From positions 124,001-188,000 of the forward strand of contig NZ_JAWHTC010000001.1 in NCBI RefSeq assembly GCF_032586155.1: a DNA stretch of 64,000 nt, written 5' to 3'. Of the stretch, positions 25,269-34,693 are shown in pieces (the stretch's first letter is position 1; each line of letters begins with the position of its first letter). The notes under the pieces are model-generated. The model had not been told where the DNA came from. It worked only from the letters and a program-made list of their open reading frames with translations, and ran no database searches. The translations under genes were made by a program, and so were the position numbers. Source of the DNA: JAWHTC01 sp032586155 (GTDB lineage Bacteria; Pseudomonadota; Alphaproteobacteria; Rhodobacterales; Rhodobacteraceae).

Positions 25269-28194
25269 AAAAGTGAGTGGAAATGACCTGAACCTTTACA
25301 TCGGTTCCCCGCACGGGATCGACCACGCGGATAATCTCGCCCATGCGCTGATCACCGCCTTTGAGATAGGCCATTCCGATGGAGTGCCCCAGATGCGGCG
25401 AGATACAGGCTGATGTCACATGCCCCTGTTCGCTGTCGATCTGAACAGGCGCAGTTTCATTCACCAACTGGGAACCGGCGGTTATCACTTCGCTTTGGTT
25501 CACGGGCTTCAGGCCGACAAGGCGCAATCCATTGGGATCAGTCAGCCCCTCCCGCTGGTCCAGTGTACTGCCGATGCTGTCTTTTTTGCGGGATACCATG
25601 CGCCCCATACCCAGCATCAGTGCGGTGGCCCTGCCGTCGAGTTCGCGACCCGTCGGGTGGCCTTTCTCAATGCGCATGATGTCGAGCGCCTCAAGACCAT
25701 AGGGAGCTACTCCAAGATCTTGCCCCAACTCTAGCATTCGGCGCCACAGCGCATCACCATAACGGGTGGGAACAGCCAGCTCGTAGGCCAGCTCGCCCGA
25801 GAATGAGATCCGAAACAGGCGTGCCCTCAGGCCGCCGCACAGCGTCACGGAATCGCAGGCCATGAACGGGAATGCCTCGTTTGAGATATCAAACTCGGAA
25901 TCCACAATCCTCTGCAGCAGTTCGCGCGATTTCGGTCCAGCGATGGCATACTGCGCCCAAGCCTCTGTGGTCGAGATCAGCTGTACGTCCATGTCCGGCC
26001 ACAAGCATTGACGGGCAAATTCCATGTTTCTCAGAACCGCCCCGGCATTGGCTGTTGTGGTCGTGATGACGAAGTGTTCTTCCGCCAATCGTGCAGCGGT
26101 GCCGTCATCGTAACAGGCGCCATCTTCGCGCAGCATGATGCCATAGCGCACCTTACCCACTGCCAGCTTGGCAAATCCATTGGCATAGACCCTGTTCAGG
26201 AATGACGCGGCATCCGCGCCCTGAACGTCGATTTTTCCCAGTGTGGTCACATCGCAGATGCCCACATTCTTGCGCACGTTACAGGCCTCTCGGTCAGCGG
26301 ACTGGCGCCAATGGGTCTCGCCCGGCTGCGGAAACCAACGCGCCCGCATCCAGTCGCCAGCAGTGTCAAAGGGCGCATTGTGTTCCCTGGCCCATTTGTC
26401 AGTCGGGGTTTCGCGCGTCGGGTGGAAGTGTTTGCCCACCGTACGCCCGCCGATTGTGCCCAGTGCAACCGGTGTATAGGGCGGCCGGAAAATTGTCGTT
26501 CCCGTTTCGGGGATCGATTTGCCGGTCAGCTCGGCCATTATTGCCAAAGCATTGACGTTAGCGGTCTTGCCCTGGTCAGTGCCCATGCCGAGAGTAGTGT
26601 AGCGTTTGAGATGCTCGACCGATCGGTAGTTCTCCTGATGTGCCAGCTTAACGTCCTTGACGGTCACGTCGTTCTGCAGGTCCAGCCAAGCCCGGCCCTT
26701 GCCATGGGGCACATGGTAAAGTGGCTGGAGGTTATAGGCGCTGTTAACGGCGCGCGGCAGCTTCAATGCGCTGGCGGCGATACCCAGGCTTTCCAGTGCA
26801 GCCACGGCTTCTTCCGCCCCGCTGCGCAATGCGTCTTCAGTCGAAAACAGGCCTTTGGCCGCCCCCGCCACCGACATGCCAACTGGGATGTTCTGGTCGG
26901 GAACGAAAGCTGCAATACTCTCATTCCAGACAGGCCGGCCGCCCTGGTGGCAGGTCAGGTGGACGTTGGGATTCCAGCCGCCAGACACACCCAGGGCGCC
27001 ACAGGCTAGCGTTTCCTCGCGGCCATCCGCTTGACGGACCCGGATGCTGCTCAGGCCATGCCGCCCCTTGGTGCCGATAACATGCGCGCCACTGATCAGT
27101 CGCACACCCGTCAGTGTCGGCGCATCCAGCCGGGCATCGACGATAACTGTGACATCAACACCTTTTGCCATCAGGTCTACCGCAGTGCGATGGCCATCAT
27201 CATTGTTGGTGAAGACCGCCACCATCCGCGCGGGCGTCGCAGCCCAGCGGTTGGCATAGGCCCGCATCGATCCTGCCAGCATCACCCCCGGACGGTCGTT
27301 GTCCGGGAAAACAATTGGACGCTCGGTTGCCCCGGCACAAAGGATCGCGCGCTTGGAATATACCCGCCACAATGTCTGCCGCGGCTTGCCTTCCACAGGG
27401 GTGTGCAGATGGTCCTGCACCCGCTCGACCACACCGTAAATCCCGTGGTCAAAGGCCCCCATCGCCGTGCTTCGCGGCATCAGGCGCACATTGTCCATCG
27501 CGGTTAGCTCGGCCACAGCCTGCTCAACCCATTCGACCGCAGGCTTTCCGCCGACATCTTCCTGTTCGACGTTCAGGCGCCCGCCAAAACGGCAATCTTC
27601 ATCCGCGAGGATGACGTTTGCGCCTGCACGGCCCGCGGTTAGTGATGCCATCAGGCCAGCGGGCCCACCCCCAATCACCAGCAGATCGCAATGGAGAAAG
27701 CCCTTTTCATATTCATCCGGGTCATCTTCCCCAGACAGGCGACCAAGGCCTGCAGCTGAGCGGATGATGGGTTCATAGACTTTCTCCCAGAAAGCCGCCG
27801 GCCACATGAACGTCTTGTAATAGAAACCGGCGCTCAGAATATCCGAGAACAAATCGTTCAGGGCAAGCAGGTCGTAACGTAAGCTGCCCTTGTAGTTCTG
27901 TGAGCAAGCAACCAGCCCTTCGTACAGCTCCGCTACTGTAGCGCGTGTGTTTGGTTCCTGCCGGGCTCCACTGCGCAATTCGACCAGCGCGTTTGGCTCC
28001 TCGGAACCAGCGGTGAAGATACCACGCGGACGGTGATACTTGAACGATCGACCCAGGAAACGCACGCCATTGGCCATCAGGGCAGACGCAAGCGTGTCGC
28101 CCTCATACCCCTGATAGGCACGCCCATCGAAATTAAAGTTCAGTGGCTTTCCGCGGTTGATCAGGCCGCCATTCAAACGGTTGGATTGGGTCAT
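25237..28194 (-). CDS. soxA: Sarcosine oxidase subunit alpha
   Basis: 985-residue alpha subunit. The N-terminal region has GYEGDTLASALMANGVRFLGRSFKYHRPRGI (a ferredoxin-like domain). An NAD-binding Rossmann segment, CDLLVIGGGPAGLMASL, lies at about residues 169-185. The C-terminal half is a tetrahydrofolate-binding GcvT domain (NVGICDVTTLGKIDVQG onward, GYPTGRELDG-like segment PTGRELDGRATALMLG). Its start overlaps the soxD stop by 4 bp (ATGA). It channels the methyl group to THF. It is a usual-length member. Confidence 0.96.
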   Translation of the reverse strand: MTQSNRLNGGLINRGKPLNFNFDGRAYQGYEGDTLASALMANGVRFLGRSFKYHRPRGIFTAGSEEPNALVELRSGARQEPNTRATVAELYEGLVACSQNYKGSLRYDLLALNDLFSDILSAGFYYKTFMWPAAFWEKVYEPIIRSAAGLGRLSGEDDPDEYEKGFLHCDLLVIGGGPAGLMASLTAGRAGANVILADEDCRFGGRLNVEQEDVGGKPAVEWVEQAVAELTAMDNVRLMPRSTAMGAFDHGIYGVVERVQDHLHTPVEGKPRQTLWRVYSKRAILCAGATERPIVFPDNDRPGVMLAGSMRAYANRWAATPARMVAVFTNNDDGHRTAVDLMAKGVDVTVIVDARLDAPTLTGVRLISGAHVIGTKGRHGLSSIRVRQADGREETLACGALGVSGGWNPNVHLTCHQGGRPVWNESIAAFVPDQNIPVGMSVAGAAKGLFSTEDALRSGAEEAVAALESLGIAASALKLPRAVNSAYNLQPLYHVPHGKGRAWLDLQNDVTVKDVKLAHQENYRSVEHLKRYTTLGMGTDQGKTANVNALAIMAELTGKSIPETGTTIFRPPYTPVALGTIGGRTVGKHFHPTRETPTDKWAREHNAPFDTAGDWMRARWFPQPGETHWRQSADREACNVRKNVGICDVTTLGKIDVQGADAASFLNRVYANGFAKLAVGKVRYGIMLREDGACYDDGTAARLAEEHFVITTTTANAGAVLRNMEFARQCLWPDMDVQLISTTEAWAQYAIAGPKSRELLQRIVDSEFDISNEAFPFMACDSVTLCGGLRARLFRISFSGELAYELAVPTRYGDALWRRMLELGQDLGVAPYGLEALDIMRIEKGHPTGRELDGRATALMLGMGRMVSRKKDSIGSTLDQREGLTDPNGLRLVGLKPVNQSEVITAGSQLVNETAPVQIDSEQGHVTSACISPHLGHSIGMAYLKGGDQRMGEIIRVVDPVRGTDVKVQVISTHFFDPEGGRLRA

Positions 28195-28478
28195 TTGCTG
28201 CGCCCCTGCTTGCGGGCCACATCGCTGGCCAGTTCGACATTAGTGATTTCATGCGTCACCGTGTTGCGTGTTACGACTAACCACGAGCGGTCGCCATGCT
28301 CGTGATACCAAAGCTCGCGGTGCTCCCCGGCTGGATCATCACGCAGGTAGACGTATTCGAAAAACTGATCCATCGCGTCCCCGGCCTGCCAGCCGGGACG
28401 GTCAATCAGGCAAGCATCACCGAGATAGGTGAATTCCTGCCGGTCACGCGGCCCCAAAAGAGGGTGATTGATAATCAT
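28191..28478 (-). CDS. soxD: Sarcosine oxidase subunit delta, lacking zinc cysteines
   Basis: 95-residue delta subunit: MIINHPLLGPRDRQEFTYLGDA, FEYVYLRDDPAGEHRELWYHEHGDRSWLVVTRNTVTHEI. The family normally binds zinc through a CPxCG pair near residues 6-9 and a GC in the GCR segment. Here these read HPLLG and GDRSW, so all three Cys are gone. The rest of the fold is conserved and the gene sits correctly between soxB and soxA. It is likely a zinc-free subtype. Confidence 0.93.
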   Translation of the reverse strand: MIINHPLLGPRDRQEFTYLGDACLIDRPGWQAGDAMDQFFEYVYLRDDPAGEHRELWYHEHGDRSWLVVTRNTVTHEITNVELASDVARKQGRSK

Positions 28479-28489
28479 TTGACCGCTCC

Positions 28490-29737
28490 TTACTGCCGGT
28501 TCGGGTTCGGGCCTTGGCCCTTTTCATCAAGCAGGTAACCGGTCCGGAACCGGTCAAGACGATAGGGCTTGGCAAGTTCATGCGGCTGTTCGGTGCTTAG
28601 AAGATGAGCAAAGCATTCGCCGGCTGCGGGAGTTGCTTTGAATCCGCCGTAGCACCAGCCGCCGTTCAAATAGAGACCCTTGATCGGCGTTTCGTCGATC
28701 ACCGCATGGCCATCCATGGACATATCCTGCAAACCACCCCATGCCCGCAAAAGACGAGCGCGCGACAGCATTGGGAACAAGGTCACAGCGGCTTCAATCA
28801 CCGATTCAAAGACCGGCAGGTTGCCCCGCTGCGCGCAGGAATTGTACTGATCCAGGTCGCCTCCCATAACCAGGCCGCCTTTGTCCGACTGCGAAATATA
28901 GAAGTGACCTGCGCCATAATTGACTTGGCCGGGAATGATGGGCTTCAGCCCTTCAGACACGAAAGCCTGAAGAACATGGCTTTCGATTGGGGTGCGAATG
29001 CCTGCCATGTCCATCACTCGGCTGGTATTTCCAGCTACCGAGACACCAACCTTCTTTGCGCCGATGAACCCGCGGGTTGTCTCAATCCCCAGGACCTTAC
29101 CTTGCTCAATCCGGAACCCCGTCACTTCGCAATTTTGAAGGATATCTACTCCGCGCCTGTCGGCCGACCGCGCATATCCCCAGACCACTGCGTCATGGCG
29201 GGCGGTGCCACCGCGCCGGTGAAGATAGGCACCCGTGATAGGGAAACGTCCGTCGAAATTCATCGAGGGGTACATCTTGCGCAGCTTCTCAGGCCCCAAA
29301 ATCTCGCCATCTGTGCCTTGCATCCGCATGATGTTGGTTTTGCGATAGTGGTCGTCCCTCTCTGAGTCGTTGTGGTGCAGGAACAGCAAGCCACGCTGTG
29401 AGTGCATGACATTGAAGTTCAACTCCCGCTCCATCTTTTCCCACAGGCCAACACTGTGATCATAGAAGCGGGTATTTGGAGGCAAAGTGTAGTCACCACG
29501 CACAATTGTCGTGTTACGCCCAGCATTGCCGGACCCAATCCAGCCTTTCTCGACCACTGCGATGCTTTTCTCACCATATTTCGTCACCAGGTAATGTGCA
29601 GTGGCCAACCCGTGGCCTCCGCCGCCAATGACAATGATGTCGTAATTGGGCTTGGGTTCCGGATTGCGCCAAGCAGGCTTCCAACCTCTTTGGCCATTCA
29701 AGGCCTCTCTGATGACTCTTAGCCCTGAGTACCTCAT
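28490..29737 (-). CDS. soxB: Sarcosine oxidase subunit beta
   Basis: 415-residue FAD/FMN flavoprotein subunit that oxidises the N-methyl amino acid. The dinucleotide-binding motif is YDIIVIGGGGHGLATAHYL (about residues 32-50). The covalent-FMN His is H181 in the RHDAVVWGYAR motif, matching the known linkage site of the family. The start follows AAAGGAAAAG; an upstream in-frame ATG at 29770 is less likely. It is first gene of the operon; a LacI-type palindrome lies about 120 bp upstream. Confidence 0.95.
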   Translation of the reverse strand: MRYSGLRVIREALNGQRGWKPAWRNPEPKPNYDIIVIGGGGHGLATAHYLVTKYGEKSIAVVEKGWIGSGNAGRNTTIVRGDYTLPPNTRFYDHSVGLWEKMERELNFNVMHSQRGLLFLHHNDSERDDHYRKTNIMRMQGTDGEILGPEKLRKMYPSMNFDGRFPITGAYLHRRGGTARHDAVVWGYARSADRRGVDILQNCEVTGFRIEQGKVLGIETTRGFIGAKKVGVSVAGNTSRVMDMAGIRTPIESHVLQAFVSEGLKPIIPGQVNYGAGHFYISQSDKGGLVMGGDLDQYNSCAQRGNLPVFESVIEAAVTLFPMLSRARLLRAWGGLQDMSMDGHAVIDETPIKGLYLNGGWCYGGFKATPAAGECFAHLLSTEQPHELAKPYRLDRFRTGYLLDEKGQGPNPNRQ

Positions 29738-29855
29738 GGCATTCTTTTCCTTTATGGCACGGGTGCCCATTTGGCACCCAGTTCGTGGAACCGGCCAGTT
29801 TCAACGCTGATGTGGGCAATGCCGAATCCCATGTTCTGGAACGCTTAATGCTCAT

Positions 29856-29873
29856 AAGTTAATCGATTAACTT
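29856..29873. promoter_or_regulatory. LacI-type operator upstream of soxB
   Basis: AAGTTAATCGATTAACTT, a perfect 18-bp palindrome with a central CG, typical of LacI/GalR-family operators. The same core is found in the lacI-TRAP intergenic region at 37717-37736. Both are upstream of catabolic operons. Confidence 0.75.
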
Positions 29874-29929
29874 TCAATTCGTCAATCACCTTCAACGCCA
29901 ATAGGAGTCGCAGTTCAAGTATCGCTTAC

Positions 29930-29993
29930 AGTGCTGGGCGTTCGCCCGGGTGGGCGGACGCGTGCCCGATACTTGCGTATCGGGCGGGTGAAC
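29930..29993. repeat. Dispersed intergenic repeat, copy 1 (GTATCGGG family)
   Basis: Begins AGTGCTGGGCGTTCG and contains the hairpin CCCGATAC-TTGC-GTATCGGG followed by CGGGTGAA. A related copy is at 38891-38958. It lies downstream of the dehydrogenase gene end, between it and soxB. Confidence 0.7.
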
Positions 29994-30057
29994 GCGATCA
30001 AACGCGACACCCTCCAAAAGGCAACTCAGGCAACCAAATGGCGATCTTGTGCCTGAT

Positions 30058-31068
30058 TCACGAATCGGGACGACTACAAAGCTCTTGAATGGTGGCGACA
30101 AGTTTCGCATCTATGGCACGGTTGGTTGTATCATTGCGGTTGTTGTGGCGCCTTGCGCCCGGCAGACGAGATCCCGGAATTGCCTCGTATTTGTCGAAAA
30201 ACTCCTCGCAATGGCCCTCCCAACCTTCACCGGCCAGTAGTGATGGCGAAAATGCCAGGAAAAACTCTCCCCCACGGGGAGGGCCACCATCACCGTTGTC
30301 GGCATCTTGCGCTTCATAGCTAAACCGTTCACCGGTCGCACCAGCCGCCAAGAGTTCAACCATCGTTGCAATAGCAGAACCCTTGTGCCCTCCGAAGGGA
30401 AGCAAAACGCCTTTCAAGATTGCTGCCGGATCGGTGGTTTCATTGCCATTCTCATCCAATCCGGTTCCAAGGGGGACCGAATGGCCATCTCTTGCGGCAA
30501 TTGCAACATCGCCGCCTGCCATTGCGGAGGTTGCCATGTCGAATACAAATGGTGGTTTGTTTTTCCGTGGCCAGGCAAAAGCGAGCGGATTGGTACCAAA
30601 TAAAGGCTTGTTTGAACCATGTGGTGCGACATTTGGCATATAACTTACACAAGCCATCCCTGCCAAATTTTGTTCGGCCAATGCCTCAACTTCTGGCCAA
30701 AGGGCAGCAAAATGATGCGTGTGGGTAAGAGTCATTACTGCGATACCGAACTCACTCGCTGCTTTCGCCAGCGCTGGAATACCTCGCTCGATTGCCAAGG
30801 GGGCATACCCATCGTCGCCATTCGCGTTAACAATTACAGGTGATTTGTTGGAAATCTGCGGATCGGCGGCGCCGTTGACCTTCCCACTACGTAGGGATGC
30901 CACATATCCGGGCACCCTGAACAAGCCGTGGGAATGAGACCCGTCTCGCTCAGCAGCAACAACCGTCCGGGTCAGGGCCCCGGCGTTTTGAGGGTCGCAT
31001 CCATTTTGGGTGAATGCTTCTAGTGCGAGATCATGTATCTCACTCAGCGATAGGTTTACGACGGTCAT
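30058..31068 (-). CDS. Malate/L-lactate dehydrogenase (Ldh/YiaK-type) family oxidoreductase
   Basis: 336-residue NAD(P)-dependent oxidoreductase of the Ldh family, whose members act on 2-oxo acids or cyclic imines such as delta-1-piperideine-2-carboxylate. Motifs are ERDGSHSHGLFRVPGY (residues 40-55, catalytic region), THTHHFAALWPEVEALAEQ, FGTNPLAFAWPRKN and PFGGHKGSAIATMVELLAA. It is the most downstream gene of a set with DHDPS-family, enolase-superfamily and D-amino-acid dehydrogenase genes; the gap to the next gene is 120 bp. The substrate is unknown: reduction of a cyclic imine would fit an amino-acid pathway. Confidence 0.88.
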   Translation of the reverse strand: MTVVNLSLSEIHDLALEAFTQNGCDPQNAGALTRTVVAAERDGSHSHGLFRVPGYVASLRSGKVNGAADPQISNKSPVIVNANGDDGYAPLAIERGIPALAKAASEFGIAVMTLTHTHHFAALWPEVEALAEQNLAGMACVSYMPNVAPHGSNKPLFGTNPLAFAWPRKNKPPFVFDMATSAMAGGDVAIAARDGHSVPLGTGLDENGNETTDPAAILKGVLLPFGGHKGSAIATMVELLAAGATGERFSYEAQDADNGDGGPPRGGEFFLAFSPSLLAGEGWEGHCEEFFDKYEAIPGSRLPGARRHNNRNDTTNRAIDAKLVATIQELCSRPDS

Positions 31069-31188
31069 TAGAAAAGCCTCCTCAGCCGGGCACGGAACGA
31101 AATCGAATTTTGTAGCGCAGTATTATTCATGACTTTCTTCTTTTGGTGTCTGGGCCATTGTTTATGGCGGGTGATGTTGCGGAATATC

Positions 31189-32103
31189 TCAATTCAACGG
31201 TCCCAAGTGTTTCGAGAACCGGCGGATGCATGCTGCGCCGAAATCAGTCGCTGGCAATGAGGGTTCTCGGCTGCCGCCAAGCTCAATTCCCAAACGCGCT
31301 GCGGCCAGCATCTTTCCATAGGTCAGGAAATGTGGAATTCCCTGCATGATAAAGCAGAGAACCGGCAATAGATCGGCATATAGCTTATCGGCCCGCTCTT
31401 CGGTCCCAGCAGTGAATTCAGCGAAAATTTCGCTGGTCTTATCTACCGTATCAATCGCCGGGATCAGCCCACTGGCACCCGCGCGCAGGTTGTCAGGTAA
31501 TTCCAGTCCGCACCGACCATTGAAAAGCATCACGCTATCCCCGAGCTCTGACGCGACAGACTCAAGATTGACGGCGTTGCATTCCAGTTTCGCGATGGTG
31601 AAATTTTCGTGGTCATTCGCAAGCGCGATCAAGCTCTGGTTACTTAGTCCGAAGCCAAGGAACTCCGGCGCGTTCTGAATCCCAACCGGGCAATCGACCG
31701 CCGAGATAATCTCGGAGAAAAAGCCCGCCAGCTTTGCATCGTCCATTTTCTGCGAGGGAGGCTGGAGCATCAGTGCCGACACGCCGCTTTGAATTGCTCG
31801 CTTCGAAAACTCAATCTGCTCGGTGATCGTATCGCCATAGACGGTCGCCAAGAGCGGTTTGCGTCCTTCAATGCGCTCCGCGACGACTTCAAGGACCTCG
31901 ATGCGCTCATCGAATGTCAGCTTCGAGACCTCCGTACCCAGCCCCAGAATCGCAACTCCGGCAGCCTGGGTGCCCAAAGCCGCATCCACCTGACGCCGAA
32001 ACGGATCCTGGCGCAATACACCGCGATCGTCAAAGAACGCATAGAGCATTGGATAAATGCCGGGCGATACGACCGCAGATGAATTGTCTTGCAATGCTAT
32101 CAT
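31189..32103 (-). CDS. Dihydrodipicolinate synthase family protein
   Basis: 304-residue TIM-barrel lyase/aldolase/deaminase of the DHDPS/NAL family. The Schiff-base Lys is K172 in FTIAKLECNAV. The YNxP segment that contributes the catalytic Tyr instead reads GIQNAPEFLG, with Gln143 where Tyr is expected, so the reaction differs from classical members. The start overlaps the enolase-superfamily gene stop by 4 bp (ATGA). Members include 2-keto-3-deoxy-acid aldolases and 4-hydroxy-pyrroline-2-carboxylate deaminase. Both types would fit the neighbours. Confidence 0.88.
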   Translation of the reverse strand: MIALQDNSSAVVSPGIYPMLYAFFDDRGVLRQDPFRRQVDAALGTQAAGVAILGLGTEVSKLTFDERIEVLEVVAERIEGRKPLLATVYGDTITEQIEFSKRAIQSGVSALMLQPPSQKMDDAKLAGFFSEIISAVDCPVGIQNAPEFLGFGLSNQSLIALANDHENFTIAKLECNAVNLESVASELGDSVMLFNGRCGLELPDNLRAGASGLIPAIDTVDKTSEIFAEFTAGTEERADKLYADLLPVLCFIMQGIPHFLTYGKMLAAARLGIELGGSREPSLPATDFGAACIRRFSKHLGPLN

Positions 32104-33248
32104 GTTACCTCCAAACCATTCTTCTTGTCGTAGGCTTCTGCGGCCCGACCAACGGCGTCCTCGTTCAGGGTAAATCCAAGACCAGGGGCGGACATGACCG
32201 GAATTTTCCCGACATTTGGCGCCAGATCCGGGCTTTCGACGATGTCCTCTTGCAGGAGTTGCCACATGATCTGATTGCCATCATCCAAATTAGGAACACC
32301 CGACGCAGCTTGTATCGAGGCGCAGGTGGTAATTCCGGTCTCCCAAACACCGTGAATACACACGTTGATGTCGAACACCTGAGCTATCGCAGCGACGCGG
32401 CGGAACCCAAGAATACCTCCAGTTTCGTGCAGACCCACAGTCAGCAGGCTTGCCGCACCGCTGGAGCACATCGAGTGAGCCTCCTCTAGTGTGAACACGG
32501 ACTGGTCGGCAGCAATTGGGACTGAGCAGGATTGCTTCAATGCCTTCAATGCCGGAACGCCGGCAATCGCCGAGACTGGCTGTTCAACCATCTCGAGATC
32601 ATACTTGGCGAGCTTATTGATCATCACCTGGGCCTCCATCAAGTCCCAGGCCTCATTCGGGTCGATGCGAAGTCGCTTGTTGCCAATTGCCTTTCTAACA
32701 GCTTCGACATTGGCCATATCTTTCTCGTTGGTGTATCCGGCCTTGAGGTAAATCACTTCAAAGCCGTCCTGCGCCAACTGACCGGCATGTGCAGCAACCT
32801 CTTCCGTACTGTCTCCCTGGACAAACCCCATGAAACTCACCGTGTCATGGATCTTCCCACCCAACAGGGCATGAACTGGCAGGCCCACCGATTTGCCAAG
32901 TGCATCCCAAAGGGCCAATTCAACACCCGCAAACGCAATATTGCCTATTCTTGGATGAGATTGGCTGGCGTAGTGATGTCCAAAATTTTGCGTAAAGAGC
33001 TGCTTCATCAAATTGATGATTTGAGTGATGGGCTGCCCCAGCAGGACCGTTTTGGCGGTTAGTAAGAGCGTCTGGATCGCCTCTGGTGACGTCATCGTCG
33101 GGGCGGTTTCGCCGTAGCCGACGACACCCGCATCCGTTTCGATCTCAACCAGGATTGTTGTTTGACCAAGATTCTTGCCCATGGCCCAGACATAGGGTGT
33201 CTTGAACTTGGAAAAGAGCGGCGTGAAGCGAATATCTTTTATTTTCAT
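32100..33248 (-). CDS. Mandelate racemase/muconate lactonizing enzyme family protein
   Basis: 382-residue enolase-superfamily protein. Metal ligands are visible as D196 (LRIDPNEAWD), E222 (MVEQPV) and D248 (AADQS). The strand-2 KxK catalytic pair reads Y167-L-K169, keeping only the second Lys. The strand-6 Lys expected about six residues before the GG of the GGI motif is Gly272 (LTVGLHETGG). H299 and E303 (IHGVWETG) follow. Two-base epimerisation as in typical members is therefore unlikely. It is transcribed with the DHDPS-family gene downstream and a D-amino-acid dehydrogenase upstream (31-bp gap). Confidence 0.87.
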   Translation of the reverse strand: MKIKDIRFTPLFSKFKTPYVWAMGKNLGQTTILVEIETDAGVVGYGETAPTMTSPEAIQTLLLTAKTVLLGQPITQIINLMKQLFTQNFGHHYASQSHPRIGNIAFAGVELALWDALGKSVGLPVHALLGGKIHDTVSFMGFVQGDSTEEVAAHAGQLAQDGFEVIYLKAGYTNEKDMANVEAVRKAIGNKRLRIDPNEAWDLMEAQVMINKLAKYDLEMVEQPVSAIAGVPALKALKQSCSVPIAADQSVFTLEEAHSMCSSGAASLLTVGLHETGGILGFRRVAAIAQVFDINVCIHGVWETGITTCASIQAASGVPNLDDGNQIMWQLLQEDIVESPDLAPNVGKIPVMSAPGLGFTLNEDAVGRAAEAYDKKNGLEVT

Positions 33249-33279
33249 GATCTTGTCTTCCAGTAGGTTTATCTTCGGT

Positions 33280-34548
33280 CTAGTGTGATCGAGTTACTGC
33301 ATAGCTGGATGCGTCCAAGGGTGTGGGCTTGCCCATGATGAGATCAGCAAGCAACTCTGCCGACCCGGTGGCGAGGGTCCAACCCAGATGGCCGTGCCCG
33401 GTATTGACCCAAAGCCCCTTGCTGGATGTTTCGCCGATATAGGGCAGACCGTCAGCACTCATCGGGCGGAATCCAGTCCACGGCTCTCGCTTGCAGCCGT
33501 CAAGCGTCTGCGCAAGGTTGGGGTAAACGGATTTGGTCAGGCGATCGAGTTGCCGGATTATTTTGGGGCTTAGAGTGTCGTCATGCCCGGCGAATTCGGC
33601 AATTCCAACTGCGCGCAATTTGCCATTAATTGGAACAATCCCAACATGCATCCCTTCGTCGATAACGGGATACGAAGGCAGGTCGTTGACGCCGGTTGTA
33701 TCGTATGTGACCGAGTACCCTTTGACGGGGCGCACCAAGATTGATCTTGCGTCGTTTGCAGCCAATTTTCTTGTATTGGCCCCAAGGGCCAGAATGGTAT
33801 TCTTCGCCCGAATATCTCCGATTGTTGTACGCGCGCCGATGACCCTGTCGCCTGACATCAGCAGTTCATTGGCTTGGCAACTAACATGTATTATCTGACC
33901 AGAAGCGACGAGGTCATCGCGGAGGATTTGACAGAATTTTCGCGAGTCCGCCACCACATCAGCGGAAAAACGAATTCCGCCTGCCAGCTGCGGGGCCAGC
34001 GCTTGAAGGTGCGGCTCAGCCTCAACAGTTTGATCAGGCGTTAGTGCCTCCCAATCTAGCCCAACCTCACTGAGGTGACGATTGGATCTGATCTGGGCTT
34101 CCAGACCTGGTTGGTCGCGGTAGATTTTGATGGTGCCACATTTTTTGGCTTCGAATTGGTCTGCGTATCCTTTGTAGTATTCCTCAAAGATATCCATGGA
34201 GAAGAGCGCCAGTTCGAGCAACCGGCGCGTATGGAGTTCGTGCAGATACGGCTTTGAGTTCTTCAGAAAGTGCAGGCCCCATTTGAACAGGGACGGGATA
34301 GCTTTCGGCTTGATCCGCAGTGCGGAATTTTGTGTCACGATTGACCTCAAAAGCGTGGGTAATATCCCTGGCGAATTCCATGGCATGGTCTGTGAAGGCA
34401 CCAGCATCGCACCGTTTGCAAAGTTGGCACCGAGACCGACATCTTCGTTGGCCTCCACCAACGCGACCGAGCAGCCGCGTTTGGCCAATCGGTGGGCCGT
34501 TGTGATGCCAATCAGCCCACCGCCGATTATGAGCGCGTCCGCTTTCAC
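33280..34548 (-). CDS. FAD-dependent D-amino-acid dehydrogenase (DadA-like) oxidoreductase
   Basis: 422-residue DAO-superfamily flavoprotein. The FAD-binding motif is ADALIIGGGLIGITTAHRLAKRG (residues 4-26). The C-terminal KREPWTGFRPMSADGLPYIGETSSKGLWVNTGHGHLGWTLATG signature is that of DadA-type D-amino-acid dehydrogenases and D-hydroxyproline dehydrogenases. It is probably peripheral at the inner membrane, passing electrons to quinone. It lies in the same operon direction as the enolase and DHDPS-family genes and just downstream of a TRAP operon. Confidence 0.88.
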   Translation of the reverse strand: MKADALIIGGGLIGITTAHRLAKRGCSVALVEANEDVGLGANFANGAMLVPSQTMPWNSPGILPTLLRSIVTQNSALRIKPKAIPSLFKWGLHFLKNSKPYLHELHTRRLLELALFSMDIFEEYYKGYADQFEAKKCGTIKIYRDQPGLEAQIRSNRHLSEVGLDWEALTPDQTVEAEPHLQALAPQLAGGIRFSADVVADSRKFCQILRDDLVASGQIIHVSCQANELLMSGDRVIGARTTIGDIRAKNTILALGANTRKLAANDARSILVRPVKGYSVTYDTTGVNDLPSYPVIDEGMHVGIVPINGKLRAVGIAEFAGHDDTLSPKIIRQLDRLTKSVYPNLAQTLDGCKREPWTGFRPMSADGLPYIGETSSKGLWVNTGHGHLGWTLATGSAELLADLIMGKPTPLDASSYAVTRSH

Positions 34549-34693
34549 GGCTTGTCCGTGATATGAGCGTGGGCCGCGAAGTCAAAATTGGCTTTCGGAG
34601 CCAGAATTTCAGCAACGACGACCGTCGCCCGGTTTGAAGGAACAGAGTTTTGCATACCAACTTCTTTCTATTCTGGCTGGTGTTTTCGCGGCG

